Shown: positions 34,475 to 41,627 of the stretch, in pieces
Position numbering within the stretch: position 1 is the first letter of the stretch
Layout of the letters: each line of letters opens with the position of its first letter
Assembly (NCBI GenBank): GCA_965226925.1
Contig: CBDDEN010000009.1
Location: 248,001 to 312,000, forward strand
Origin: CBDDCX01 sp965226925
GTDB lineage: Bacteria; Gemmatimonadota; Gemmatimonadetes; Longimicrobiales; Gaopeijiaceae
Direction: 5' to 3'
Length of the DNA: 64,000 nt
Program-made: the position numbers and the translations under genes
Notes under the pieces: generated by a model
What the model was told of the DNA's origin: nothing
Database searches by the model: none
Seen by the model: the letters and a program-made list of their open reading frames with translations, nothing else

Positions 34475-35143
34475 ATGTTCGACAACCTACGCCGCGCCTT
34501 CCGAGAAGCCGTAGACAACTTCAAGGAAGAGCTGGACCGCGATAACGTCCCGGAAGCCGTCGACAATCTTCTCCGGGCGATGAAGCGCGAGGCCGCCGAC
34601 ACTCAAGCCGAAACCCAGCGGCTGGAAGCGGCCATCAAGAAGGCCATCGACGCAACCGACAAGGAGGGGCGCGAGGGTGAGACGTGTCGGCGTCGCGAGC
34701 AGATGGCCACCAAGATCGGCGACGAAGAGACCGCACGGGTTGCCCGGGAGTACGCAGAGAAACACGAGCACCGTCGGGGTATCCTCGAGCAGAAGGCCAT
34801 CGTGCTCAAGGAAGAGATGGACATGCGCCGGGGCGAGTTCAAGCAGATGATCGCGACGATCAAGGACGCCGAGAAGAACCGCGACACGCTCACCGCGACA
34901 GCTGGAAGGGCCAGCGCGCGGAACTCCATCGACGGAGCGGAGGATCTGTTCGCGGAGTTGGACCGGATCGCAGGCGACATCGAAGACGACGACGCCCGGC
35001 GAGATGCTCAGATCGAAGTGAACGAGGCGCTGGGCGCCGACCCGCTCGATGAATTCAGGTCGGCTCCCCCACCGCCGCCCATGGATGTCGACGCCCGCCT
35101 GGACGCGCTCAAGCGGGCGATGGGGCGGGACGACGAGAGCTAG
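34475..35143 (+). CDS. PspA/IM30-like coiled-coil protein
   Basis: This 222-residue protein is almost entirely charged alpha-helix. The N-terminal amphipathic segment (MFDNLRRAFREAVDNF) resembles a membrane-binding helix, followed by long coiled coil (about 40-170) and a flexible acidic tail with a Pro run (SAPPPPPMDVD) and a short terminal helix. The organisation is that of PspA/Vipp1-like envelope-stress proteins, but sequence identity to E. coli PspA is not obvious. AAGGA precedes the ATG. It probably shares an operon with the ECF sigma factor. Its stop codon TAG is also the first base triplet of direct-repeat copy A. Confidence 0.68.
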   Translation: MFDNLRRAFREAVDNFKEELDRDNVPEAVDNLLRAMKREAADTQAETQRLEAAIKKAIDATDKEGREGETCRRREQMATKIGDEETARVAREYAEKHEHRRGILEQKAIVLKEEMDMRRGEFKQMIATIKDAEKNRDTLTATAGRASARNSIDGAEDLFAELDRIAGDIEDDDARRDAQIEVNEALGADPLDEFRSAPPPPPMDVDARLDALKRAMGRDDES

Positions 35144-35281
35144 AACCGGGTGGTGGGGCCCCCATGGGCCCCTACTCGAGATCCAACTCACCTCCGGCCT
35201 CGGCCAACTCCCGGAAGAACAGCAATCCCGCGCACTCTCCGGCGAGAAACAGCAGGTCCTCCCGCATCTCGGCCGACACGG
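35141..35281. repeat. Imperfect direct repeat, copy A
   Basis: These 141 bases recur at 35651-35783 in the same orientation. The copies differ by a 7-base CCCCTAC insertion in copy A, next to CATGGG, and one extra A (GGCCAACTC against GGCCACTC). The inserted bases complete a 7-bp hairpin, GGGGCCC/GGGCCCC, at 35155-35172. Both copies contain the 3' end of the same reverse-strand reading frame. Confidence 0.85.
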
Positions 35282-35393
35282 ACTCGTGACCCTCGCCTCG
35301 ATCGTCGAGGACCAGGAACCAGCTCCGGCCCTTCCGGCTCCCGAGGAACACGGCCACCGTGTCACCCTCCTCGTTGAGAACAGCTGCACACAA
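35172..35393 (-). pseudogene. Remnant of an unknown gene, intact C-terminal tail (copy A)
   Basis: A 73-residue reverse frame reads NEEGDTVAVFLGSRKGRSW, then SAEMREDLLFLAGECAGLLF and RELAEAGGELDLE before a TAG. The tail is repeated, with a frameshift, at the end of the frame at 35651-36130. The 5' part of the gene is missing and replaced by an IS5-type transposase fragment directly upstream. The family is not recognised. It is the better preserved of the two tails and may or may not still be expressed. Confidence 0.5.
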
Positions 35394-35614
35394 TGAACCC
35401 GCAGCATCACCCCAAGCGGATAGGGGCGGCGGCCACGGCCAGCCTTCGGATAGAACGGCTCGATCCGATCCTCCAGCTGTTGCCAGGGAATCAGCCCCTC
35501 CATCTTCTCCAGGAAAATCTCCCGGCGCGTCCGCCGCTTCTTCGAATCGTACTCCAGCTCCGCGAAAGTCATCTGAAGCTCCATGGCCCGCTCACAACTC
35601 CCCGGTCGTTTCAT
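35390..35614 (-). mobile_element. IS5-family transposase N-terminal fragment
   Basis: From about residue MELQMTFAELEYDSKKR (ATG 35584, with an upstream ATG at 35614) the reverse frame encodes the start of an IS5-type transposase: TRREIFLEKMEGLIPW, then RIEPFYPKAGRGRRPYPL and GVMLRVHCVQLF. It stops being transposase-like at about 35390, where the sequence switches into the unknown gene tail. Only some 65 of about 330 residues remain and no catalytic DDE residues are left. The left end and inverted repeats cannot be placed with confidence. Confidence 0.75.
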
Positions 35615-35650
35615 ACCATGAAACTACACCCGTCTTGTTCAGAGTTTCCC

Positions 35651-35783
35651 TAGAACCGGGTGGTGGGGCCCCCATGGGTCGAGATCCAACTCACCTCCGG
35701 CCTCGGCCACTCCCGGAAGAACAGCAATCCCGCGCACTCTCCGGCGAGAAACAGCAGGTCCTCCCGCATCTCGGCCGACACGG
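35651..35783. repeat. Imperfect direct repeat, copy B
   Basis: This is the 133-base second copy of the repeat at 35141-35281. It lacks the 7-base hairpin arm and one A, which shifts the reading frame of the tail it encodes. Confidence 0.85.
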
Positions 35784-36130
35784 GGAGCGTGAACTCCGTG
35801 CGCGCCGGCTCCGCCGCGAGATCCAGGATCCAGGATGAAGAGCGGCTCCGGCTCTGAGCCACCGTGTTCGGCCACCGAAACCAACCCGCCGCGACCACCG
35901 CCGACCAGGTAGATCGACCGCCAGATCGGCAGGGCGAACCGCGATCGCTCCCCGTCTCCGCCCCATACGGAGAAGTTGCCGCGGGCGCCCTCCTGCTGGG
36001 CCTCGGCCGCGGTTCGGCCCAGGTACTTGGTCAGATCGATGACGTCGTCGTTCACGATCCAACCGTAGACCCGCCGACCCCGAGGCGCAATGAGATCCGT
36101 CCGAAGCCCCGTCGCCGGCGCAGGCCCCAA
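35651..36130 (-). pseudogene. Unknown gene, frameshifted (copy B)
   Basis: From an ATG at 36130 the reverse frame reads RRVYGWIVNDDVIDLTKYLG, then FALPIWRSIYLVGGGRGG and EPEPLFILD. A 7-base tandem duplication (ATCCTGG twice, near 35830) then breaks the frame. The true continuation LAAEPARTEFTLPVSAEMRE is found in another frame and is broken again by a lost A in the repeat. The protein family is not recognised. The gene is a decayed paralogue of the tail at 35172-35393, and the pair brackets the IS5-type fragment. Confidence 0.6.
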
Positions 36131-36231
36131 TCACGTCGTCGACACCGGTGGCGCGGGACGTCGGATTTCTTAGATTCTCCCTGAGGCCTCGCCTCGGACC
36201 TCGATACCACGCTTGACCCAAACGGTGACCA

Positions 36232-36510
36232 ATGGAGAACTGGATCGGCATCGGCATTTGGATCGTAATGGGAGCCTTCATCGGCCTTCTCATGCGAATG
36301 GCCATAAAGCGCCCGGAGGAGACGTCCGGACACGTCACCCTCCTCATGGTGCTGGGCGCCTTCGGGGCGGTCGTCGGAGGCATGCTGGGAGTCGGCATCT
36401 TCGAGTTCGACGACCCCCTCGCGTTGAGCGCGGGCGGAATGGGGGGTGCCTTGGCCCTTTCCGCCTTGATGAGCTTCGTCTACCGATGGGGCATCCGCGG
36501 TCTCATTTGA
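36232..36510 (+). CDS. GlsB/YeaQ/YmgE-like small membrane protein
   Basis: This 92-residue protein has three hydrophobic helices, with glycine-rich turns (GAFGAVVGGMLGVG and SAGGMGGALALS). The size and pattern fit the GlsB/YeaQ/YmgE (transglycosylase-associated) stress-protein family, whose biochemical role is not established. It sits 115 bases upstream of the M20 peptidase on the same strand. Confidence 0.68.
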   Translation: MENWIGIGIWIVMGAFIGLLMRMAIKRPEETSGHVTLLMVLGAFGAVVGGMLGVGIFEFDDPLALSAGGMGGALALSALMSFVYRWGIRGLI

Positions 36511-36624
36511 CGCATCGAATGCGCACATGTTGGGAGATCCGGAGGCGGCGGCCCGCGGGCCGGCGCCTCCTTGTTTTGAAGCCTGTTGTCGGGCCCCTTG
36601 GCCCTTCCCCAAGGAAGATCGATC

Positions 36625-37986
36625 ATGGATGACGTCCAGGAATACATCGGACAGGGACTACAGCGTTTCACCGACGAGATCTTCGACTTCATTCGCATCC
36701 CGTCGGTAAGCGCCAAGTCGGATCATGATGACGACACCCGCAGGGCGGCCGAGTGGCTGGAGGCGCGGATGGTGGACGCCGGCCTCGAGGCGGAGGTCGT
36801 CGATACACCCGGTCACCCCATCGTACTGGGAGAGTGGCGTGGAGCCGGAGACGACGCCCCGACGGTGCTCGTATACGGCCACTACGACGTGCAGCCTCCG
36901 GAGCCGCTGGAGCTCTGGCACTCTCCTCCGTTCGAACCGGAGTTCAGGGACGGCCGCCTATACGCCCGCGGCGCCGCCGACGACAAGGGTCAACTCTACC
37001 TTCACGTAAAGGCAGCGGAAGCGCACTTGAAGGCGGGGGGCGGGCTCCCCGTTAACCTGATCATTCTCGCTGAAGGCGAGGAGGAAGTGGGCTCGCAGAA
37101 CCTGGTGCCCTTCGTCGAGGCGAACCGGGACCGTTTGGCCTGTGACGCAGTCATCATTTCCGACACGGCCATGTTCGCTCCCGGGTTGCCGTCGCTGCTC
37201 TTCTCGTTGCGGGGCATCGCATACTGTGAGATCCACGTGGACGGTCCGTCAAGCGACCTGCACTCCGGTGCCTATGGCGGCCCCGTCGTGAACCCGGCGA
37301 TGGCGCTGGCCCGGATTCTGGCGACGCTGTTCGACGACGATGGCAGCATCGCCATCGACGGGTTCTACGACGACGTTCTCGACTGGGACTCCGAGACCCG
37401 AGACGGGATTCGAAAGCTGCCCTTCGATGAAGAGGATTTCGCCGCACCGGTAGGTGCGGTTCTCGCCGGCGGCGAGCAGGGATACTCGGTCCCCGAAAGG
37501 CTCTGGATTCGGCCGACTTGCGAGGTCAATGGACTACTCTCGGGCTACACCGGTGAGGGCGCGAAGACCGTGCTCCCGGCGAAGGCCATGGCCAAGGTGA
37601 GCTTCCGGCTGGTGGCTGATCAGACTCCTGAGCGAGTCTACCGACTCGTCCGGGAACACGTCGCCAAGGTGACTCCGGTCGGCGTCACGACACGGGTCGA
37701 GGAACTGCACGGAGGTATGCCCTGGCGAGCTCGGCTCGACGAGAAGCTCAAGGAAGCCGCGACCGCCGCGTTGCTGAAGGCCTTCGGCGCCGCACCCGTC
37801 CTGGCCGGCGAGGGTGGGAGCATTCCCATCGTCGGGGAGTTCGAGCGGGTCCTGGGCGCTCCGGTGTTGCTCGTGGGCTTCTCCCTGCCGGGGGCCAACC
37901 TGCACGCACCTAACGAGTGGTTCCCCCAGGAGAACATCGAGAAGGGCATCCGAGCCCTGGCCTATCTCTACGAGGAGCTCGGCTAG
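36625..37986 (+). CDS. M20-family metallodipeptidase (CNDP-like)
   Basis: This 453-residue zinc peptidase has the M20 metal and catalytic motifs VLVYGHYDVQPPEP (His ligand and Asp), ARGAADDKGQ (bridging Asp), LAEGEEEVGSQN (general-base Glu) and ISDTAMFAPG. A dimerisation lid domain follows about residue 190. The frame begins at 36586, but ATG 36625 follows AAGGA and opens with the family-like MDDVQEYI. It probably hydrolyses dipeptides in the cytoplasm. Its TAG stop lies in the left arm of the hairpin shared with trpE. Confidence 0.92.
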   Translation: MDDVQEYIGQGLQRFTDEIFDFIRIPSVSAKSDHDDDTRRAAEWLEARMVDAGLEAEVVDTPGHPIVLGEWRGAGDDAPTVLVYGHYDVQPPEPLELWHSPPFEPEFRDGRLYARGAADDKGQLYLHVKAAEAHLKAGGGLPVNLIILAEGEEEVGSQNLVPFVEANRDRLACDAVIISDTAMFAPGLPSLLFSLRGIAYCEIHVDGPSSDLHSGAYGGPVVNPAMALARILATLFDDDGSIAIDGFYDDVLDWDSETRDGIRKLPFDEEDFAAPVGAVLAGGEQGYSVPERLWIRPTCEVNGLLSGYTGEGAKTVLPAKAMAKVSFRLVADQTPERVYRLVREHVAKVTPVGVTTRVEELHGGMPWRARLDEKLKEAATAALLKAFGAAPVLAGEGGSIPIVGEFERVLGAPVLLVGFSLPGANLHAPNEWFPQENIEKGIRALAYLYEELG

Positions 37987-38039
37987 TGTGGATACGTCGG
38001 TGCTCGAATAGCCGAGACTCTTCTGGGACGCCACACTAG
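37983..38039. terminator. Bidirectional hairpin holding both convergent stop codons
   Basis: CTAGTGTGG (37983-37991) pairs with CCACACTAG (38031-38039). A further CGTC/GACG pairing (37995-37998 with 38027-38030) and an inner CTCG/CGAG loop extend the structure. The TAG of the M20 gene (37984-37986) and the TAG of trpE (reverse, 38038-38036) sit at mirror positions in the two arms. It likely ends transcription both ways, though there is no long U-tract. Confidence 0.6.
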
Positions 38040-39541
38040 GGAGAGGGCAACATTGCACCGGCCTTCAGGAGCGCCCGTGCCTTGTTGAGGGTCTCGTCGT
38101 ATTCGCGGGCGGGATCGGAGTCGGCCACAATGCCGGCACCGGCCTGGACGTACGCCGTGCCATCCTTCACGAGGACCGTTCGGATCGTGATGGCCGCGTC
38201 CATCGCTGCGCCTCCCCAGCTGAAGTGACCCACGGCCCCCGCATATGGCCCCCTCCTGACCGGCTCCAGCTCGTCGATGATCTCCATCGCACGGACTTTG
38301 GGGGCTCCGGACACGGTCCCCGCCGGAAAGCACGCCCGAAACACATCCATCGCGGACAGACCTTCTCTCAGCCTGCCCTCGACCTGGCTGACCAGGTGCA
38401 TGACGTGCGAGTAGCGCTCCACCACCATCAGGTCGGGTACCACCACCGACCCGTACTCCGCCACGCGCCCCACATCGTTTCGCCCCAAGTCGACCAGCAT
38501 GCGGTGCTCCGCCAGCTCCTTCTCGTCCTCGGCCAGATCCTTCGCCAAGGCCCGGTCTTGCTCCGGGGTCTCCCCCCTTGGCCTGGTCCCGGCAATCGGC
38601 CTCACGGTGACGACACCGTCCTCGACGCGGACCAACACCTCGGGAGAGCTCCCCACGAGGCACAGTCCGTCGAGCTCTAAAAAGTAGAGATACGGAGACG
38701 GGTTCAACGACCGAAGGGCCCGATAGAGATCGAAGGGGCCGGCGGACAGTTCCATCTCGAGGCGCTGGCTCAAAACGACCTGGAACGCGTCACCGGCCAT
38801 GATGTACTCACGAATCCGCTCCACGGACGCCTCGAATTCTCCACGACTCATCGTGCTCGTGAAGCCCGGATCCTCGTTTGGCTCGAGGCCTAGTTCCAAC
38901 GCGGGAGGAGGCGGCTCCTCCGATAGCCGAGTCACCAGATTCCCGGTCTTCTCCTCCGCTTGATCGTATCGCCTGCGAAGCTCGGCCTCGCTCAGACCTT
39001 CCTCCACCTCTACGGTGGCGATCGCCATGGCGCGCCCCAGGAGGTTGTCGATGGCCAGCACGACATCGATGAAGACGAAGATGCCGTCCGGCAGTTGAAG
39101 ATCGTCGGGAGGGCCCTCTCCGAGCCGTTCGATCTGGCGCACGACGTCGTACCCGAAGTACCCTACGGCGCCCCCCCACAGCCGGGGCAGGCCTTCGGTG
39201 GCGAGGGGTTGTCGGGCTCGGAGTCGTTCGTCGAGATCGGTCAGCGGGTCGTCGGTGGAGATGGGCGTCCAGCCATCGTCGCGCGTCCACAATTCAGCTC
39301 GACCTTTGACCAGACGCCACGCTTCGGCCGGCTCGCTCCCCAGAAACGTGTAGCGGGCCCACTGCTCGCCGCCGACTACGGATTCGAGCAGGAATCCGAA
39401 CGGGGGACGTCGAATCTTGGCATAGGCGGTGACCGCGGTGTCTACATCGAACAGAAACTCCCTCCATACCGGAAGGACACCGGCACGATCCGCGCTTGCG
39501 CGAAATTCCTCGAAGCTGGGCTTGAGCTGCATGGACTTCAT
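38036..39541 (-). CDS. trpE: Anthranilate synthase component I
   Basis: This 501-residue chorismate-using enzyme has an N-terminal regulatory domain with FLLESVVGGEQWARYTFLG, which includes the tryptophan-feedback LLES motif. The catalytic core has RIREYIMAGDAFQVVLSQRL, PIAGTRPRGETPEQD, EHRMLVDLGRNDVGRVA and FPAGTVSGAPKVRAMEII. It converts chorismate and glutamine-derived ammonia to anthranilate, the first step of tryptophan synthesis. No trpG or other trp gene is adjacent on this strand. Divergent hyuA begins 42 bases away. Chorismate-binding relatives (PabB, isochorismate synthase) are less likely because of LLES. Confidence 0.93.
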   Translation of the reverse strand: MKSMQLKPSFEEFRASADRAGVLPVWREFLFDVDTAVTAYAKIRRPPFGFLLESVVGGEQWARYTFLGSEPAEAWRLVKGRAELWTRDDGWTPISTDDPLTDLDERLRARQPLATEGLPRLWGGAVGYFGYDVVRQIERLGEGPPDDLQLPDGIFVFIDVVLAIDNLLGRAMAIATVEVEEGLSEAELRRRYDQAEEKTGNLVTRLSEEPPPPALELGLEPNEDPGFTSTMSRGEFEASVERIREYIMAGDAFQVVLSQRLEMELSAGPFDLYRALRSLNPSPYLYFLELDGLCLVGSSPEVLVRVEDGVVTVRPIAGTRPRGETPEQDRALAKDLAEDEKELAEHRMLVDLGRNDVGRVAEYGSVVVPDLMVVERYSHVMHLVSQVEGRLREGLSAMDVFRACFPAGTVSGAPKVRAMEIIDELEPVRRGPYAGAVGHFSWGGAAMDAAITIRTVLVKDGTAYVQAGAGIVADSDPAREYDETLNKARALLKAGAMLPSP

Positions 39542-39583
39542 TCGTCTGGTGAGGAGGACCCCGGGTCGAGGCCTGGAGAACTT

Positions 39584-41572
39584 ATGAGTGAATGGAAAAA
39601 GGGAAAGATCCCGCGGATCATCGCGGTGGACACGGGGGGCACGTTCACCGACGTCCTGATTCTCGAAGCCGGCCGCGTCAGGTCACTCAAAGTGTCCTCC
39701 ACGCCCATCGACCCCGCCGACGCCGTCCTCGACGCGGTCAGAACGATTCTCGGTGACGACGAAGGCCGATACCAGCTCCTTCACGGATCCACGGTCGCTA
39801 CGAACTCCCTTCTAGAACGCAACGGTGCCCGCGTCATGCTCGTCACGAACTCGGGGTTCGAGGATGTGATCGAGATCGGACGCCAGAACCGGCCACAGCT
39901 CTACGCCCTGGTCGGTCACCGCCCCACTCCGTTGGTCCGGCGAGAGGACCGCGTGGGCGTACGAGGCCGAATCGGGCCCGAGGGCCAGGTGGTGGAGCCC
40001 CTCGCCCAGGACGAGCTGGAGGGCCTGGCGGAGCGGCTCGCCGAGGCCGAGTCGATCGCGGTGGTACTGCTCCACTCGTACGCGAACGCCGACCATGAGG
40101 AGAGCGTCGCGGAAGCACTGTCGGACAGCTCGGCACCGCTGTCCATATCCGTCAGGCTGCTGCCCGAGTACCGAGAGTACGAGCGCACGTCCACCACGGT
40201 CGTCAACGCCTACGTGGCGCCCCGCGTGTCCAACTACCTGGAGCGGCTGCATCGGGAGGCGGGCGCCGAGCGGGTGAGGATCATGGGCTCGAACGGTGGA
40301 TCCCTATCCGTGAAGCGTGCGTCCCGGGAACCGATCCATACCGTGTTGTCCGGCCCCGCCGGGGGAGTCGTGGGGGCCAGGGAGTGGGGACGCCTCGCCG
40401 GATACGAACGAATCGTCTCCTTCGACATGGGAGGCACGTCGACCGACGTGTCTCTTTGTCCAGGCGGCCTGCTACACACACGCGAGTTCGAGATCGCGGG
40501 CCAGCCCGTGGCCATTCCGGTCATCGACATCCACACGGTGGGTGCCGGGGGAGGCTCCCTCGCCCGTGTGGATCCAGGCTGCGCGCTCCGGGTCGGGCCC
40601 CAGTCCGCCGGCGCCGATCCCGGTCCCATCTGCTACGGAAGAGGAGGGGACGGGGTGACGGTGACCGACGCCCATGTCTGGCTCGGGCGACTCCCCGTCG
40701 ACGGCTTCCTGGGGGGCCAAGCCACGCTCGACCGGAGAGGCATCGAGCCCGCGCTCGCCGCATTGGCGGAGGATCTGGGTGGAAGCCTCGAGGAGACCGC
40801 CGAGGGGGTTCTCGCCGTAGCGGATGCCGCCATGGAAAGGGCCCTTCGCGTCATCTCCGTCGAGCGCGGATACGATCCGGCCGACTTCGCTCTCGTCGCG
40901 TTCGGCGGCGCGGGCGGGCTGCACGCCGCCGGTCTCGCCCGAACGCTGGGTCTCGAACGCACCATCGTGCCACCTCTGCCCGGTCTCCTTTCGGCTTACG
41001 GCATGTTGGCGGCCGACGTCACCCGAGAGACGTCCCGGACGGTGCTGATCTCCACGGAGACTCCCTCGAGTACCGAACGCATCGAAGAGGCCTACCGCGA
41101 GCTGGAGAGGCAGGCGCTCGAGGCGATTCGACGGGAGGACGTCGAGGAGACCACGATCTCTCTTTTCAGGTGGGTCGACGCCCGTTACCGCGGACAGAGC
41201 TTCGAACTCCGTGTGCCGGGCGACGACTGGGTCGCCTCGTTCCACGCCCTGCACGAGGAGAGATACGGCTATCGGCGAGAGGATAGCCCTGCCGAGGCGG
41301 TCACGCTACGCGTCGTTGCGTCGGCACCCGGCCCCGAGCTGGAGTTCCAGCGACTCGCTCCGGCCACCAAGCCCCCCGCGCCCGGTCCGGCTCGAGTGCA
41401 CGCGGGCGGACGCTGGGTGGACGCCGGCAGGATCTGGCGGGCCGATCTCTCTCCCGGACACGAGCTTCACGGGCCGATGGTGGTCTTGGAGTACAGCTCC
41501 ACCACATGGGTTCCGGAGGGATGGCGACTGACGTTGGATGAGTGGGGGAACCTGCATCTGTCGGCACAGTAG
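39584..41572 (+). CDS. Hydantoinase/oxoprolinase family, subunit A (HyuA)
   Basis: This 662-residue protein belongs to the HyuA family of ATP-dependent amidohydrolases. It shows the actin-like ATP fold: IAVDTGGTFTDVLIL at the N terminus, HGSTVATNSLLERNGA, IVSFDMGGTSTDVSLC in the centre and FGGAGGLHAAGLAR. The open frame runs back to 38960 through trpE antisense sequence, but the ATG at 39584 with GGAGA upstream gives the normal length. HyuA usually works with HyuB, which is normally the next gene; here the next gene is a DUF2723 membrane protein. The substrate (hydantoins, oxoproline or acetone-like compounds) is undetermined. Confidence 0.88.
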   Translation: MSEWKKGKIPRIIAVDTGGTFTDVLILEAGRVRSLKVSSTPIDPADAVLDAVRTILGDDEGRYQLLHGSTVATNSLLERNGARVMLVTNSGFEDVIEIGRQNRPQLYALVGHRPTPLVRREDRVGVRGRIGPEGQVVEPLAQDELEGLAERLAEAESIAVVLLHSYANADHEESVAEALSDSSAPLSISVRLLPEYREYERTSTTVVNAYVAPRVSNYLERLHREAGAERVRIMGSNGGSLSVKRASREPIHTVLSGPAGGVVGAREWGRLAGYERIVSFDMGGTSTDVSLCPGGLLHTREFEIAGQPVAIPVIDIHTVGAGGGSLARVDPGCALRVGPQSAGADPGPICYGRGGDGVTVTDAHVWLGRLPVDGFLGGQATLDRRGIEPALAALAEDLGGSLEETAEGVLAVADAAMERALRVISVERGYDPADFALVAFGGAGGLHAAGLARTLGLERTIVPPLPGLLSAYGMLAADVTRETSRTVLISTETPSSTERIEEAYRELERQALEAIRREDVEETTISLFRWVDARYRGQSFELRVPGDDWVASFHALHEERYGYRREDSPAEAVTLRVVASAPGPELEFQRLAPATKPPAPGPARVHAGGRWVDAGRIWRADLSPGHELHGPMVVLEYSSTTWVPEGWRLTLDEWGNLHLSAQ

Positions 41573-41627
41573 CACGAGCGCGGTGCTATCTTGGAAGCGC
41601 CGAAACGCACTCGAACCATGTGACTAG

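Noticed and set aside
38960..39583. N-terminal extension of the hydantoinase frame
   Set aside because: It is antisense to trpE and lacks family similarity. The ATG at 39584 with GGAGA gives normal HyuA length.
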